A stretch of DNA of 64,000 nucleotides from Marinomonas spartinae (GCF_016461715.1 NZ_JAEMUI010000007.1:101814-165813); one strand, 5' to 3'; shown: positions 1 through 10,703, counted from the stretch's first letter. Numbers and translations are program-made. The notes: generated by a model not told the origin, from the letters alone.

Positions 1-26
1 TGCGGCCTAATGTGTATCAGGCCGCA
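1..26 (-). terminator. hairpin downstream of pstB
   Basis: An 8-bp perfect inverted repeat (TGCGGCCT/AGGCCGCA, 10-base loop) lies 13 bp beyond the pstB stop codon in the direction of transcription. It is a likely operon terminator. The base run that would follow it lies outside the window, so a T-tract cannot be checked. Confidence 0.55.
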
Positions 27-38
27 GACTAGCTCATA

Positions 39-845
39 TTAACCAAAGCGACCGGTGATATAGTTCTTAGTGCGCTCTTCTTTAGGGCGTAGGAACATTT
101 CATCGGTTTGCGCGACTTCCACCACTTCACCCATGTACATGAACACGGTTTTTTGTGAAACACGGGCGGCTTGTTGCATGTTGTGCGTCACGATAACGAT
201 GGTGTATTCATCACGAAGATCATCTAACAAATCCTCAATCTTGGTGGTGGATACTGGGTCAAGTGCTGACGTAGGTTCATCCAATAGCAGTACTTGTGGT
301 TTTAGTGCAATGGTACGAGCAATGCAAAGACGCTGCTGCTGACCACCAGAGAGACTTTGTCCACTGGCGTGTAACTTATCTTTCACTTCATCCCAGAGTG
401 CGGCACCACGTAGGGCTTTTTCAATACGCTCATCCATTTCACGGCGAGAGGGTTTTTCGTACAAACGAATACCATAAGCAATGTTGTCGTAGATAGACAT
501 TGGGAAAGGAGTAGGTGATTGAAACACCATCCCAACTTTCGCTCTTAATGCCGCTACATTAACCTTCGGATCAAGTATGTTTTCACCGTTAATGATGATT
601 TCGCCTTTCGCTTCTTGTCCTGGGTATAAGGTGTAAATGCGGTTAAGAATACGCAGTAGCGTCGATTTACCACAGCCAGAAGGACCAATGATAGCGGTGG
701 TTTCTTTTTTACCGAATTCTAAGTTGATGTTTTTTAACGCGTGTGAGTTACCGTAGTAAAAGTTTAAATCACGTACAGTAATATCAATGTCTGTCGTCAA
801 AGTGCTTTGTGATGATTCAATATTTAGCATTTCTGAAGGAGTCAT
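39..845 (-). CDS. pstB: phosphate ABC transporter ATP-binding protein PstB
   Basis: This is the ATPase of the high-affinity phosphate importer PstSCAB on the cytoplasmic face of the inner membrane. The 268-aa product has Walker [10 protein letters not shown] (about residues 54-62), the ABC signature LSGGQ (about 165-169) and Walker B LLLDE (about 186-190) followed by PTSALDP, all typical of PstB. The frame is open to 965, but the start at 845 gives the usual N-terminus and avoids overlapping pstA; the upstream extension shows no family resemblance. It is the last gene of the operon and phoU does not follow before the hairpin at the window edge. Confidence 0.96.
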   Translation of the reverse strand: MTPSEMLNIESSQSTLTTDIDITVRDLNFYYGNSHALKNINLEFGKKETTAIIGPSGCGKSTLLRILNRIYTLYPGQEAKGEIIINGENILDPKVNVAALRAKVGMVFQSPTPFPMSIYDNIAYGIRLYEKPSRREMDERIEKALRGAALWDEVKDKLHASGQSLSGGQQQRLCIARTIALKPQVLLLDEPTSALDPVSTTKIEDLLDDLRDEYTIVIVTHNMQQAARVSQKTVFMYMGEVVEVAQTDEMFLRPKEERTKNYITGRFG

Positions 846-859
846 GGTCACTTCCACAA

Positions 860-1705
860 TTAATGTTGTGAGTTTGCTGAGCGTAAAAACACGCGCGAAA
901 TAATGGATAGAACAAGGATCGTCAGCGTGATCAACAATGCGCCAGCCCAAGCAAGAGCTTGCCAATCAGGGTATGGGTTCATTGCAAACTGGAAGATCAT
1001 TACCGGTAAGTTAGCAATAGAATGTGACATATCCGTAGACCAGAACTGGTTGTTTAGCGACGTAAACAAGAGTGGTGCCGTTTCACCAGAGATACGAGCT
1101 ACAGCCAAGATCACCCCAGTTGTAATACCCACTCGTGCCGCACGATAGCTCACACTTAGAATAACTCGTGAGCGGCTTGCCCCCAATGCATAAGCGGCTT
1201 CTCGCATACTGTTAGGGACTAAATTCATCATGTCTTCTGTGGTACGTACCACAACAGGAATCGCGATGATGGCAAGCGCAGCAGAACCTGCCCAACCAGA
1301 GAATCCTCCCATCGGGGCAACGATGATTTCGTAAACAAAAAGGCCAGCAAGAATGGAGGGTTTTGCTAATAAAACGTCATTCACAAAGCGAACGACAGAA
1401 GCTAACCAAGTGCCTTTGCCATATTCATTTAAATAGGTTCCGGCCAGTAAGCCAATAGGCGTAGAAACAAGCATGGCAACCCCTACCAACATTAAACTAC
1501 CGACAATGGCGTTGGCTAAACCGCCAGATTCTCCTGGAGGAGGCGTCATTTCGGTGAATAATGTGGGTTTAAAAGCAGAAAAACCTTCATAAAGAAGAAC
1601 ACCACAAATCCAAACTAAAAACGCGAGCACGAATAACGTGGCCGCAAGAATTAGCATACGAGATACGAGGTTGGCAAAATGACGACGTCTAACGACTGCG
1701 TTCAC
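860..1705 (-). CDS. pstA: phosphate ABC transporter permease PstA
   Basis: One of the two inner-membrane permease subunits of the phosphate importer, about 281 aa, with about six hydrophobic segments and the cytoplasmic EAA-like loop ([19 protein letters not shown]). The frame can start at a TTG (1711), but the AGGAG there touches that codon directly. The GTG at 1705 lies 6 bases from AGGAG and is the better start. The AGGAG overlaps the pstC stop codon, so translation is probably coupled to pstC. Confidence 0.94.
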   Translation of the reverse strand: MNAVVRRRHFANLVSRMLILAATLFVLAFLVWICGVLLYEGFSAFKPTLFTEMTPPPGESGGLANAIVGSLMLVGVAMLVSTPIGLLAGTYLNEYGKGTWLASVVRFVNDVLLAKPSILAGLFVYEIIVAPMGGFSGWAGSAALAIIAIPVVVRTTEDMMNLVPNSMREAAYALGASRSRVILSVSYRAARVGITTGVILAVARISGETAPLLFTSLNNQFWSTDMSHSIANLPVMIFQFAMNPYPDWQALAWAGALLITLTILVLSIISRVFLRSANSQH

Positions 1706-1714
1706 GGTCAACTC

Positions 1715-2716
1715 CTAGGTTGAAATTCGATTAAGCATCATACGGGCAATGGCCAGCACGATGAAAGTGATAATAAACAACAATAGACCAAGTGCCATCA
1801 AAGAAGATGAATGGATTTCTGTATAGGCTTCTTGGAATTCATTGGCAATGGTCGAGGCTATGGTGTTACCTGGCGCAAAAATGGAAGCCGTAATACGGTT
1901 CGCGTTACCAATAATAAAGGTAACCGCCATGGTTTCACCCAATGCACGGCCTAATCCTAGGAAAATAGACCCCGCCAAACCAGTACGACAGTGCGGAATA
2001 ATAATAGCTTTAGTCACTTCCCAATCCGTTGCACCAATGGCAAAGCCACTTTCTTTTAGTCGCTTAGGTACGGTATCAATAACATCGCGCATAACAGAGG
2101 CAATAAAGGGAAGAATCATTATGGCCAGTACAATGCCCGCTGTTGCCATGCCGATACCAATGGCAGGGCCTTGAAAAATGGTGGACAGTATTGGCACATT
2201 CTCAAACAAATTAATGATCGGGCCTTGAACGTAGTCTGCAAACATCGGGGCAAAGTAAAACAGTCCCCACATACCATAAATAATACTAGGAATGGCGGCT
2301 AACAATTCAATGGCAATGCCTAAAGGGTGACGTAACCATTTAGGTGCTAATTGAGTAATATAAACGGCAATGGCAAAGGCCAAGGGTACAGCTATTATGA
2401 TGGCAATAGCGGAGGTGATGAGTGTACCAGCAATGGCGGGTAAGGCTCCAAACTTTTCGGTAACAGGGTTCCAGGCGGATGTCCAAATAAAACCAATACC
2501 GAACTGTTTTAAGGCTGGCCACGCACCAATGGTTAAAGACACAAAGAAGCCGCCTAAAATCATTAGAATGAATAAGGCAGCGCCAATAGAAAGCCATTTA
2601 AATGTTTTGTTAAAGGCTTCGCCGTTTAGAAAACGTGGAGGCCGCTGGAATTCACCAGCGGTCTCGGCATGCGCTTTCGTACGATTATTTACGAGCGTCA
2701 TGTTGGTATTACTCAT
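1715..2716 (-). CDS. pstC: phosphate ABC transporter permease PstC
   Basis: Second permease subunit of the phosphate importer (333 aa). After a hydrophilic N-terminus of about 35 residues there are about six membrane segments, and the binding-protein-dependent permease loop ESGFAIGATDWEVTKAIIIP is present. It starts 3 bp after the pstS stop. No clear Shine-Dalgarno sequence is visible, so translation may be coupled to pstS. With PstA it forms the membrane channel energised by PstB. Confidence 0.95.
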   Translation of the reverse strand: MSNTNMTLVNNRTKAHAETAGEFQRPPRFLNGEAFNKTFKWLSIGAALFILMILGGFFVSLTIGAWPALKQFGIGFIWTSAWNPVTEKFGALPAIAGTLITSAIAIIIAVPLAFAIAVYITQLAPKWLRHPLGIAIELLAAIPSIIYGMWGLFYFAPMFADYVQGPIINLFENVPILSTIFQGPAIGIGMATAGIVLAIMILPFIASVMRDVIDTVPKRLKESGFAIGATDWEVTKAIIIPHCRTGLAGSIFLGLGRALGETMAVTFIIGNANRITASIFAPGNTIASTIANEFQEAYTEIHSSSLMALGLLLFIITFIVLAIARMMLNRIST

Positions 2717-2719
2717 GTA

Positions 2720-3769
2720 TTAAGAGCCCATGTAGACAGAGTGACCGTCAGCTTTTAGATCTTTTTTCCAAGCATCGCGAATCAATGTTTTCACGCTAGC
2801 TGGGAATGGAACATAGTCAAGTTTAGCGGCCGCTTGGTCACCGTTTTTGTATGCCCAGTCAAAGAATTTTAACACGGCTTTCGTTGCGTCAGGGTTTTTA
2901 ACATCTTTATGAAGTAAGATAAAGGTTGCAGCGGTCATCGGCCAGCTCTTAGCACCAGGTTGGTTTGCTAGAATTAGGTAGAAGCCTTTAGCATGTTTCC
3001 AGTCTGCACCAGCGGCAGCTGCTTGGAAGTTTTCCATCGCAGGAGAAACGATTTTACCATCTTTGTTTTTCATGCGAGCGTAAGTCAGTTTGTTTTGTAG
3101 AGCATAAGCATACTCAACGTAACCGATAGAGTTTTTCAACTGAGATACGTAGTTAGAAACACCTTGGTTACCTTTACCACCAGTACCCACTGGCCACTGA
3201 ACAGAGGCATCAACACCTACGTCTTTTTTCCAAGCTGGAGATACATCAGCTAGGTAGTAAGTGAAGTTGAAAGTCGTACCAGAACCATCTGCACGGTGAA
3301 CAACAGAAATGCGGCTATCAGGAAGTTTTACGCCTGGGTTAAGCGCTTGGATTTCTTTGTTGTTCCAACGCTTGATTTTACCTAGGTAGATGTTAGCAAT
3401 GGTTTTGCCGTCAAGAACAAGTTCGCCAGGTTTGATGCCCTTAACGTTAAGGATTGGCACGATGCCGCCCATAACCGTTGGGAACTGCATTAAACCCGCT
3501 TTATCAAGCTCTTTTGGAGTAAGAGGTTTGTCTGATGCACCAAAGTCTACGGTGTTTGCTTTGATTTGCTTGATACCACCGCCAGAACCGATTGCTTGAT
3601 AGTTTAGCTGAACACCTGTTTCTTCGTTATAAGCTTGAGCCCATTTTGAGTAAACAGGGTATGGGAAGGTTGCGCCAGCACCAGTAATTTGGTCAGCAGC
3701 GAAAGCAGACGTTGCCGTGATTGCGCTTGCCGCTGCACAAACAGCTAGACTTGCAATAATGCGTTTCAT
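2720..3769 (-). CDS. pstS: periplasmic phosphate-binding protein PstS
   Basis: Periplasmic phosphate receptor that delivers phosphate to PstCAB (349 aa). A signal peptide of about 24 residues ends SAFA|AD. The mature start has the family motif ITGAGATFPYPVYSKWA, and SGGG and DGSGT (phosphate-binding loops) follow. The ATG at 3769 is preceded by AGGAG at 9 bases. It is the first gene of the pst operon, and a Pho box lies about 145 bp upstream. Confidence 0.97.
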   Translation of the reverse strand: MKRIIASLAVCAAASAITATSAFAADQITGAGATFPYPVYSKWAQAYNEETGVQLNYQAIGSGGGIKQIKANTVDFGASDKPLTPKELDKAGLMQFPTVMGGIVPILNVKGIKPGELVLDGKTIANIYLGKIKRWNNKEIQALNPGVKLPDSRISVVHRADGSGTTFNFTYYLADVSPAWKKDVGVDASVQWPVGTGGKGNQGVSNYVSQLKNSIGYVEYAYALQNKLTYARMKNKDGKIVSPAMENFQAAAAGADWKHAKGFYLILANQPGAKSWPMTAATFILLHKDVKNPDATKAVLKFFDWAYKNGDQAAAKLDYVPFPASVKTLIRDAWKKDLKADGHSVYMGS

Positions 3770-3913
3770 CAGAGTTATCTCCTAAAATCGTTTCAAATTG
3801 TCATTCGAGAACTAACATTGCAGCCATCATTTGGCGGCTTGTCCTAATAGCTTTATTTATCCAAGGACGCGAGTCTTCTTGAGTTGCCGTCCTGGTGATA
3901 AATAATGGATTTC

Positions 3914-3935
3914 TTTTGTGACAGTTTCATGACCG
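3914..3935 (-). promoter_or_regulatory. Pho box (PhoB site) of the pst operon
   Basis: On the minus strand the sequence reads CGGTCAT-GAAA-CTGTCAC-AAAA, two 7-bp half sites in direct repeat spaced 11 bp start to start. This matches the PhoB consensus CTGTCAT-N4-CTGTCAT closely. A TATTTAT-like -10 lies downstream toward pstS. The rest of the 555-bp gap between pstS and glcB is AT-rich, with a small inverted repeat (AGGACG/CGTCCT, about 3865-3892) in the pstS leader and no gene. Confidence 0.8.
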
Positions 3936-4325
3936 AATTGTCATATAGTGTCCGATTGAGAGAAAAAATTTTCGTGATCTTGCTATTTGCACATTACTGA
4001 GGCGCTTTTAAGAAGGGCTAAATTGGCAATGATGATTTTTTAACTTTTTGATTTTTAAGTGATTATTTTTTATGTATCGTGTGGCATTTACTTTTTAAAG
4101 GAAGGTTTTCGCTATCTTTGCATAAAAGTGTAAAAAAAACGCAAGTCAGTGTGCTGTTATGTTGCAAAGTTTTTTTGTCACAATACGGGCTTTTTTGATT
4201 CTATCTTAGTGGAATAATGGTACATCTAGGCAATGATTAGTCCGTTACAAATGTTTCAGTTAGATATAAACTGATACAACTTGATCAAACCAAAACGGTT
4301 TAAAAAATAAATAAAGGAGAGGGTT

Positions 4326-6509
4326 ATGACGCAGCGAGTTCAGCAAGGTAGCCTGCAGGTTGATGAGAATCTGTGGCGTTTAGTCAATGACGAGATTGCT
4401 CCAGAGACAGGCATTGACCCAGTGCAGTTTTGGCAAGGCTTTGAAGAGGCGATTTATGAGTTAGCTCCGAAAAATAAAGCCTTGTTGGCTAAGCGTGATG
4501 ATCTGCAATCACAGCTTGATCATTGGTATCTTTCCCATCGAGAAGAAGAGCATGATGCCGAGGCGTATCGGCAGTTTTTAAAAGAGATCGGCTATTTATT
4601 ACCAGAAGGAGCAGATTTTACGATTACCACGCAAGGGGTAGATCAAGAGATTGCTGAGCAAGCGGGTCCACAATTGGTTGTTCCTGTTAAGAATGCACGT
4701 TTTGCTTTAAATGCTGCCAATGCTCGCTGGGGAAGTTTATATGATGCTCTCTATGGTACGGATGCCATCTCTGAAGACGAGGGCGCAGAGATTACCAAAG
4801 CCTACAACCCGATCCGTGGTGAGAAAGTCATTGCCTTTGGTCGTCAATTATTAGATCAAGCTGCTCCTCTTAAGCTTGGTCGTCATGGGGACGTCACGTC
4901 TTATAAAATCGTCGGTGGTCAGTTAGAAGTGGTGTTGGCTTCAGGGGAAACATCAAGCCTTGCATCACCCGAAAAATGCGTTGGCTACCAAGGTGAGGCA
5001 AATCAACCGAGTGCGATTTTATTGAAAAATAATGGGTTGCACATTGAGATCCAAATTGATGGAACATCGCCGATCGGTCAAACGGATAAAGCGGGCGTCA
5101 AAGATTTATTAATCGAAGCCGCTGTGACCACCATTATGGATTGTGAAGACTCCATTGCCGCGGTTGATGCCGAAGACAAAGTAGAGGTGTACCGCAATTG
5201 GCTTGGGTTGATGAATGGTTCTTTAGAAGAGCGCTTTGAAAAAAATGGTCAGACGATGATTCGTCGTTTGCATCCTGATCGCACCTACAAAGCCATACAA
5301 GAAGGCGAGACGATCACGTTACCTGGTCGTAGTTTGCTGTTTATTCGTAATGTGGGTCACTTAATGACAAGCTCTGCCATTTTGGATAAAGAAGGTAATG
5401 AGATTCCAGAAGGCATAATGGATGGCTTTATCACGGCTTTTGCAGCAATGCATGATTTAAATGGTAATACCACTCACAAAAACAGTCGTTCCGGTAGTAT
5501 CAATATTGTTAAACCGAAAATGCATGGACCAGAAGAAGTGGCCTTTGCGGTTGAATTATTTGCGCGCATTGAAAGCGTGTTGCAGCTGAAACGTAATACC
5601 TTAAAAATCGGTATCATGGATGAGGAGCGACGGACGACCGTCAATTTGAAAGAGTGTATTCGTGCTGCGAAAGATCGAGTGGTCTTTATTAATACCGGCT
5701 TTTTGGATCGCACGGGGGATGAAATTCATACTTCTATGCTAGCGGGTCCTTTTGTTCCTAAAACAGTGATGAAGCAGCAAGCCTGGATTAAAGCCTATGA
5801 AGATTGGAATGTCGATATTGGCCTTGAATGTGGTTTGTCTGGTAAAGCGCAAATTGGTAAAGGTATGTGGGCCATGCCGGATGAAATGGCGGCCATGTTG
5901 GAGCAGAAAGTTGCTCATCCAATGTCTGGGGCGAATACAGCTTGGGTACCTTCTCCTAATGGCGCCATTTTGCACGCCACCCACTACCACACGGTGGATG
6001 TGCGCGCTCGACAACAAGCGTTAATGAGCAGAGAGCGAGCCAGCTTAGACGATATCTTAACGCTGCCTATTATGACGAATCCTGGTGCTTTATCCTCTGC
6101 TGAGATTGAGGCGGAACTGGATAACAATGTTCAGGGCATTTTAGGCTATGTGGTGCGCTGGATAGATCAAGGTGTCGGCTGCTCCAAAGTGCCAGATATT
6201 AATAATGTGGCGCTAATGGAAGATCGAGCCACCTTGCGTATTTCCTCGCAACACATTGCCAATTGGTTAGAGCATGGTATGTGCAGTCGCGATCAAGTGA
6301 TGTCGTCATTAAAGCGTATGGCGAAGATTGTGGATGAGCAGAATGCGGATGATCCGCTCTATGAGTCCATGGCGCCTAGCTACAGTGGCATTGCCTTTAC
6401 GGCGGCGTGTGATCTGATATTCAAAGGCAAAGAGCAGCCATCTGGTTACACTGAACCCTTGTTGCATGCTTACCGTATCGCGAAAAAAGCGACTCAATCA
6501 GCTGCATAA
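4326..6509 (+). CDS. glcB: malate synthase G
   Basis: Cytosolic enzyme condensing glyoxylate with acetyl-CoA to malate, completing the glyoxylate bypass. At 727 aa it has the length of the single-domain-rich G isoform (E. coli GlcB is 723 aa). Family motifs include [30 protein letters not shown] and the C-terminal [36 protein letters not shown] directly precedes the ATG. It is a single-gene unit between the divergent pst operon and a strong terminator. No isocitrate lyase or glycolate gene is nearby. Confidence 0.97.
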   Translation: MTQRVQQGSLQVDENLWRLVNDEIAPETGIDPVQFWQGFEEAIYELAPKNKALLAKRDDLQSQLDHWYLSHREEEHDAEAYRQFLKEIGYLLPEGADFTITTQGVDQEIAEQAGPQLVVPVKNARFALNAANARWGSLYDALYGTDAISEDEGAEITKAYNPIRGEKVIAFGRQLLDQAAPLKLGRHGDVTSYKIVGGQLEVVLASGETSSLASPEKCVGYQGEANQPSAILLKNNGLHIEIQIDGTSPIGQTDKAGVKDLLIEAAVTTIMDCEDSIAAVDAEDKVEVYRNWLGLMNGSLEERFEKNGQTMIRRLHPDRTYKAIQEGETITLPGRSLLFIRNVGHLMTSSAILDKEGNEIPEGIMDGFITAFAAMHDLNGNTTHKNSRSGSINIVKPKMHGPEEVAFAVELFARIESVLQLKRNTLKIGIMDEERRTTVNLKECIRAAKDRVVFINTGFLDRTGDEIHTSMLAGPFVPKTVMKQQAWIKAYEDWNVDIGLECGLSGKAQIGKGMWAMPDEMAAMLEQKVAHPMSGANTAWVPSPNGAILHATHYHTVDVRARQQALMSRERASLDDILTLPIMTNPGALSSAEIEAELDNNVQGILGYVVRWIDQGVGCSKVPDINNVALMEDRATLRISSQHIANWLEHGMCSRDQVMSSLKRMAKIVDEQNADDPLYESMAPSYSGIAFTAACDLIFKGKEQPSGYTEPLLHAYRIAKKATQSAA

Positions 6510-6543
6510 CTCTCATTTTTCTAAACGCTAGAAAGAAAACCCT

Positions 6544-6571
6544 AAAAGCGAACCCAAGTGGTTCGCTTTTT
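6544..6571 (+). terminator. rho-independent terminator of glcB
   Basis: The 11-bp perfect stem AAAAGCGAACC/GGTTCGCTTTT has a 5-base loop and ends in a T run, 35 bp after the glcB stop. Confidence 0.9.
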
Positions 6572-6655
6572 CTTGGCTTGAACCTTATGTAAAAGCGTGA
6601 TTCATTTGTAAGTTTGCTCTAAAGTGAATTTTTAACTTTTGGAAAAGGATTTTTT

Positions 6656-7030
6656 ATGCTTGTTATTGCCAGCATTGCGACCGCGTTGATTGCTTTGTTA
6701 CATATTTATATCTTGGTGTTAGAGATGGCTTTATGGGATAAACCAAAAGGGATGAAGGTCTTCGGGCTGAAAAAAGAGTTTGCGCAAGCAACAAAAGTCA
6801 TGGCGTCCAATCAAGGTTTGTACAATGGCTTTTTAGCGGCGGGCCTTATTTGGGGGCTAATCTTAACGACCTTCGAGCAAGCGGTTGCACAGGGTCAAGC
6901 CATTCAGATTTTCTTCCTATCGTGCGTGGTGGTGGCGGGTGTGTTTGGTGCGATCACATCAAGTAAAAAAATACTCTTTGTTCAGGGATTGCCAGGGGCC
7001 GTGGCATTGGTGTTGGTCCTGTTAAGTTGA
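6656..7030 (+). CDS. DUF1304 family small membrane protein
   Basis: A 124-aa inner-membrane protein with about four hydrophobic segments and the DUF1304 hallmarks HIYILVLEMALW near the N-terminus and NQGLYNGFLAAGL in the middle. Function is unknown in the family. The start is supported by GGAAAAGGA 6-7 bases upstream. It stands alone, with terminator-bounded glcB upstream and a kinase gene with its own -10-like element downstream. Confidence 0.85.
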   Translation: MLVIASIATALIALLHIYILVLEMALWDKPKGMKVFGLKKEFAQATKVMASNQGLYNGFLAAGLIWGLILTTFEQAVAQGQAIQIFFLSCVVVAGVFGAITSSKKILFVQGLPGAVALVLVLLS

Positions 7031-7137
7031 GTCTCTTTTAGCTGTTTTAGCGGCTGACAGGGATGGTAAAGGAGACAAGCGTCGCTCGATTAACAAGAAG
7101 TCGCTATAATGGCGAAAATTTTTAATGGAGCTCTCTC

Positions 7138-8325
7138 TTGCATACGCTAGAACAACTGAATAGTGGCGAACTAAAAGGCGTTACCCGCCTTCAGCTTAGT
7201 GCTAATTTAACGGACTTTCCTGAGGCGATTTATGACCTAGCTGACAGTCTGGAAATATTGGATCTTTCTGGTAATCAGCTTAGCGAACTGCCTGGGGATC
7301 TCCACCGTTTAACGCAGTTGCGTGTGCTTTTCTGCTCAAACAATCTGTTTACGCGTTTGCCTGATGTGCTTGGACAATGTGAAAAGTTGGAGATGATTGG
7401 CTTTAAACACAACAAGATCGTTGAGGTTCCTGCCCGTTCGTTACCCAAGATAACTCGTTGGTTGATTTTAACCGACAATTGTATTGAAGCCTTGCCTGAA
7501 TGCATGGGTGAATTGTCTCGTCTACAAAAGCTGGCATTGGCGGGTAATCGTTTAACATCACTGCCTGATTCTTTGGCAAATTGTCATAACCTGGAGTTGA
7601 TTCGTTTGTCTGCGAATCGACTGACATCGTTTCCTGAAGTATTGCTCTCTTTACCACGTTTAGCATGGTTGGCTTTTTCTGGTAATCCATTTTGCGCCGA
7701 TAGAGACACACATGATGAGTTTAAGACGGTCGCCTATGACGATGTTGTTCTGCATAATTTATTAGGGCAGGGCGCCTCGGGGATGATATGGCAAGCGTCT
7801 TGGCGTCATAATCCATTTCTCTTTGCTGACACGGTGGCGGTGAAAGTTTTTAAAGGAGAGGTCACGAGCGATGGTTACCCGGAAGATGAACTGGATGCTT
7901 GTTTGTCCGTTGGTGCCCATGACAATCTTGTCCGGCCACTGGCAAAAATACGTGAAACTGTTTGCTCGGCTTTGGTTATGGATCTGATTCCGAGCGATTA
8001 TGTTAACTTAGGGCAACCTCCGAGTTTGGCGTCTTGTACTCGAGACACTTTTACTCAAGGTCAGGCGTTTTCCAAAGCCACGGTCGATTATATTATTGAG
8101 CAGATGCAAAGTTTGGTGTCGCATTTCAAGCAAAAGAAAGTCTCCCACGGGGATTTATATGCACATAATGTCTTGATCAATGCAGAAGGACATATCTTAT
8201 TTGGTGATTTTGGCGCGGCCTCTAAATACGCCAACCTGCCTGAGCATCAGCAAAAAGGCATTGAGCGTATCGAGCAACGTTCTTTGGATTTCTTTATTGA
8301 GGATATGTTGTCGTTGGTGGTGTGA
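7138..8325 (+). CDS. leucine-rich-repeat protein kinase
   Basis: A 395-aa fusion of an LRR array (about residues 15-190, repeats of the type LxxLxLxxNxLxxLP) and a compact eukaryote-like protein kinase (about 205-395). Kinase landmarks are the glycine loop GQGASG, the lysine in VAVKVF, the catalytic loop HGDLYAHN (about 337) with Asp and Asn, and the DFG metal motif in FGDFGAAS. There is no signal peptide or membrane segment, so it is probably cytosolic. The start is TTG with GGAG 7 bases upstream; TATAAT at 7105-7110 is a likely -10. The substrate is unknown; the LRR probably binds it. Confidence 0.85.
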   Translation: MHTLEQLNSGELKGVTRLQLSANLTDFPEAIYDLADSLEILDLSGNQLSELPGDLHRLTQLRVLFCSNNLFTRLPDVLGQCEKLEMIGFKHNKIVEVPARSLPKITRWLILTDNCIEALPECMGELSRLQKLALAGNRLTSLPDSLANCHNLELIRLSANRLTSFPEVLLSLPRLAWLAFSGNPFCADRDTHDEFKTVAYDDVVLHNLLGQGASGMIWQASWRHNPFLFADTVAVKVFKGEVTSDGYPEDELDACLSVGAHDNLVRPLAKIRETVCSALVMDLIPSDYVNLGQPPSLASCTRDTFTQGQAFSKATVDYIIEQMQSLVSHFKQKKVSHGDLYAHNVLINAEGHILFGDFGAASKYANLPEHQQKGIERIEQRSLDFFIEDMLSLVV

Positions 8326-8352
8326 GCTAAGATGACTTAATAACGATAGACT

Positions 8353-8389
8353 CAGACATCCAACGAATAATAATTCGTTAGGCTGTCTG
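8353..8389. terminator. inverted repeat between convergent genes
   Basis: A two-part stem (CAGACA/TGTCTG outside, AACGAAT/ATTCGTT inside) lies in the 137-bp gap between the converging kinase and cfa genes. It lacks a clear T run, so it is a possible bidirectional terminator only. Confidence 0.45.
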
Positions 8390-8462
8390 TTCTATGAGTG
8401 ATATCTGCATATGGCTTATTCTATTTGTTTTATACAGGGATTGTTTTATACAAAGTATGCTA

Positions 8463-9680
8463 TTAGCGAACACTGTGATAGCGAGGTAATCTATCCAGGC
8501 GTTTTCTTAGGACAACTTGATACAACTGTAAAGAGCGACTTCTGAAAGCACCGGCACAAATTTTTAAATAGTAGGACCACATACGATAGAAGCGCTCATT
8601 GTACTGGTCTTTCAGTTCAGGCCAAGCAGCGGCAAAATTCTGATGCCATGCCATTAAGGTTTTATCGTAATCGGGTCCGAAATTGTGTACATCTTCAATA
8701 ACAAAGTATGGCTCTACTGATTCGCTGATTTGTTTCAAAGATGGAATCACACCATTGCGGAAGATGTATTTATCGATCCAGGGGTCGGTGCCATTTTTGC
8801 TTTGATCGCTGCCTATGGTGTGAAGTACAAATGTGCCATCTTCTTTCATTAAACGATGGGCTGTGCTCATGTAAGTATCGTAGTTTTTTGGGCCCACGTG
8901 TTCGAACATACCAATGGAAACTAGTTTGTCATACTGGCCCTCCATGCTGCGATAATCTTTTAGTTCGATATCGACGGGCAGGCCTTGGCAGCGTTCATCC
9001 GCTAATTTCTTTTGCTCTTTCGAAATGGTCACACCAGTTACACTAACGCCATATTCTTTGGCTGCTATCTCGGCAAAGCTCCCCCAGCCACAGCCAATTT
9101 CAAGAACCGATTCGCCTTGTTTAAGCTGTGCTTTTTCACAGATTAAGCGCAACTTATTTAATTGTGCTTCATGTAGAGTCTTCGCTTCATGCCAATACCC
9201 GCATGAATAGGCCATTGTTGGATCCAGCATAGCTTGATATAAGTCGTTGCCAGCATCGTAGTGCTGCTCGCCAACTTGATAGGCTCTTTTCTCGGATTGT
9301 CGATTGAACAGGGTGGCCATAAGCCAGTGACGTAACACGACCCAGCGTCCTGTGACCTGCTCATTTAATTTGGCGCTGATGATGCGAGAAATAAACTCAT
9401 CAACTTGCTCGCAATCCCACCAGCCATCTACATAGGCTTCACCTAGACCGAGAGACCCCTGACGTATGACTCTGTCCCAAAGGGCTGTGTTATGTACTTG
9501 CGGATCCCAAGGGTTTGGCCCATTAATGATAATGCCTGCTTTTGCAAGGTTGGTGGCCATCCATCGTTCAACAGGAGAGGAAAAAGAAGCTTTCGTGGAA
9601 GAATGTAGCGTTTGTTCGATGCTCTCACTGCTATGTGACATTGTGCTTTCTTCGTTGAGCTGTTCTGTTGTGGCACCCAT
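8463..9680 (-). CDS. cfa: cyclopropane-fatty-acyl-phospholipid synthase
   Basis: SAM-dependent enzyme that methylenates the double bonds of unsaturated acyl chains in membrane phospholipids, usually in stationary phase or under acid stress. The 405-aa product has the SAM-binding motif VLEIGCGWGSFAEIA near residue 195, preceded by HYDAGNDLYQAMLDPTMAYS, which is diagnostic of the CFA family. The start is supported by AAGGAGATTTAA before the ATG; an in-frame ATG 13 codons later has no better site. The 370-bp upstream gap holds only the ribH terminator and AT-rich DNA, probably the cfa promoter. Confidence 0.95.
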   Translation of the reverse strand: MGATTEQLNEESTMSHSSESIEQTLHSSTKASFSSPVERWMATNLAKAGIIINGPNPWDPQVHNTALWDRVIRQGSLGLGEAYVDGWWDCEQVDEFISRIISAKLNEQVTGRWVVLRHWLMATLFNRQSEKRAYQVGEQHYDAGNDLYQAMLDPTMAYSCGYWHEAKTLHEAQLNKLRLICEKAQLKQGESVLEIGCGWGSFAEIAAKEYGVSVTGVTISKEQKKLADERCQGLPVDIELKDYRSMEGQYDKLVSIGMFEHVGPKNYDTYMSTAHRLMKEDGTFVLHTIGSDQSKNGTDPWIDKYIFRNGVIPSLKQISESVEPYFVIEDVHNFGPDYDKTLMAWHQNFAAAWPELKDQYNERFYRMWSYYLKICAGAFRSRSLQLYQVVLRKRLDRLPRYHSVR

Positions 9681-9982
9681 TTAAATCTCCTTATCATACT
9701 GACTGATATGGTTTTATATAAATCGGAAACAATCTCTTAGATAATAATCTTTTGAAAAATAAAGCCTAGACTCAAGAATACTATTAAGATTATTGGTAAA
9801 TCTTATCAAGTTGAAAAATGTTAATAAATGGCGAAAAAAGCAAGCTAAAAGCAGGGATCTTCTTTTATACTGCCAAAATGGCATCTTTACGATTTATTTA
9901 AAATCCTTTCTAATTGCACGAAAGCATAAAATTTGAATAAATAAAAGAGGTGTTTTCGAGGGAGGGTACGGTTCTTGTTGTG

Positions 9983-10016
9983 AAAAATAGCGCATTTGTA
10001 CAGACAAATGCGCTAT
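9983..10016 (-). terminator. terminator of the lumazine synthase gene
   Basis: A 12-bp perfect stem (ATAGCGCATTTG/CAAATGCGCTAT) with a 6-base loop is followed on the minus strand by TTTTT. It sits 38 bp past the ribH2 stop. Confidence 0.88.
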
Positions 10017-10054
10017 GGGTGAAGGGACTGTCTAGTTGCTTCTATCTATTTGCT

Positions 10055-10552
10055 TTACGCGCTTAGAGACTGCTTTGCTGTGGCGGTGAGTTTGATGGTC
10101 TCATCGCACGCATTGGCAAGTTCTATGCCCTTTTTCACAAAATGTTGTTTGTAGTAGTTAGAGTGTTCATCATGTTCATGGAAATGATGGGGTGTTAACA
10201 CCGCTGTTAAGACAGGAACTTCTGTTTCAAGTTGGACTTGCATTAAAGCGCTACAGACCGTTTGAGCGACAAAATCGTGGCGATAAATACCACCATCCAC
10301 CACTAAGGCGCTGCCAGCGATTGCGGCATACTGACCACTTTTGGCTAATAATTTGGCTTGTAGCGGGATTTCATAGGCACCTGGCACAGGGATAATATCA
10401 ATGTTGTCTAGGTTATAACCACGAACGGCCATTTCTGTTTTAAAGCCTTCAAGGCATTTTAAAACGATGTCGCTATGCCAAGAAGCATGGATAAAGGCAA
10501 TACGTTGTTTTGCTGGATTGAAGTCTACGACATTCGTTGAGCTCTGATTCAT
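10055..10552 (-). CDS. ribH2: 6,7-dimethyl-8-ribityllumazine synthase, RibH2 type
   Basis: Penultimate enzyme of riboflavin synthesis, condensing the pyrimidinedione with dihydroxybutanone phosphate (165 aa). The motifs VVDGGIYRHDFVAQTV and LETEVPVLTAVLTPHHFHEH match the Brucella-type lumazine synthase II (RibH2), not the E. coli RibE form. AGGAAAG precedes the ATG. It is a lone gene in its own transcription unit, controlled by an FMN riboswitch, rather than part of a rib operon. Such isolated copies usually act as a second, regulated lumazine synthase. Confidence 0.92.
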   Translation of the reverse strand: MNQSSTNVVDFNPAKQRIAFIHASWHSDIVLKCLEGFKTEMAVRGYNLDNIDIIPVPGAYEIPLQAKLLAKSGQYAAIAGSALVVDGGIYRHDFVAQTVCSALMQVQLETEVPVLTAVLTPHHFHEHDEHSNYYKQHFVKKGIELANACDETIKLTATAKQSLSA

Positions 10553-10703
10553 TTTTTACTTTCCTAAAAACGAGTGAATCAGGGCGAACGGACAGACAAA
10601 TAACTCATACAATGAGCTATCTCTAATAACAATAGTTGCGGTTGGATTCTACTGAGTAGATCCAAGGATACATTGACTATATAAACTTTGTCTGACGCGC
10701 TCT

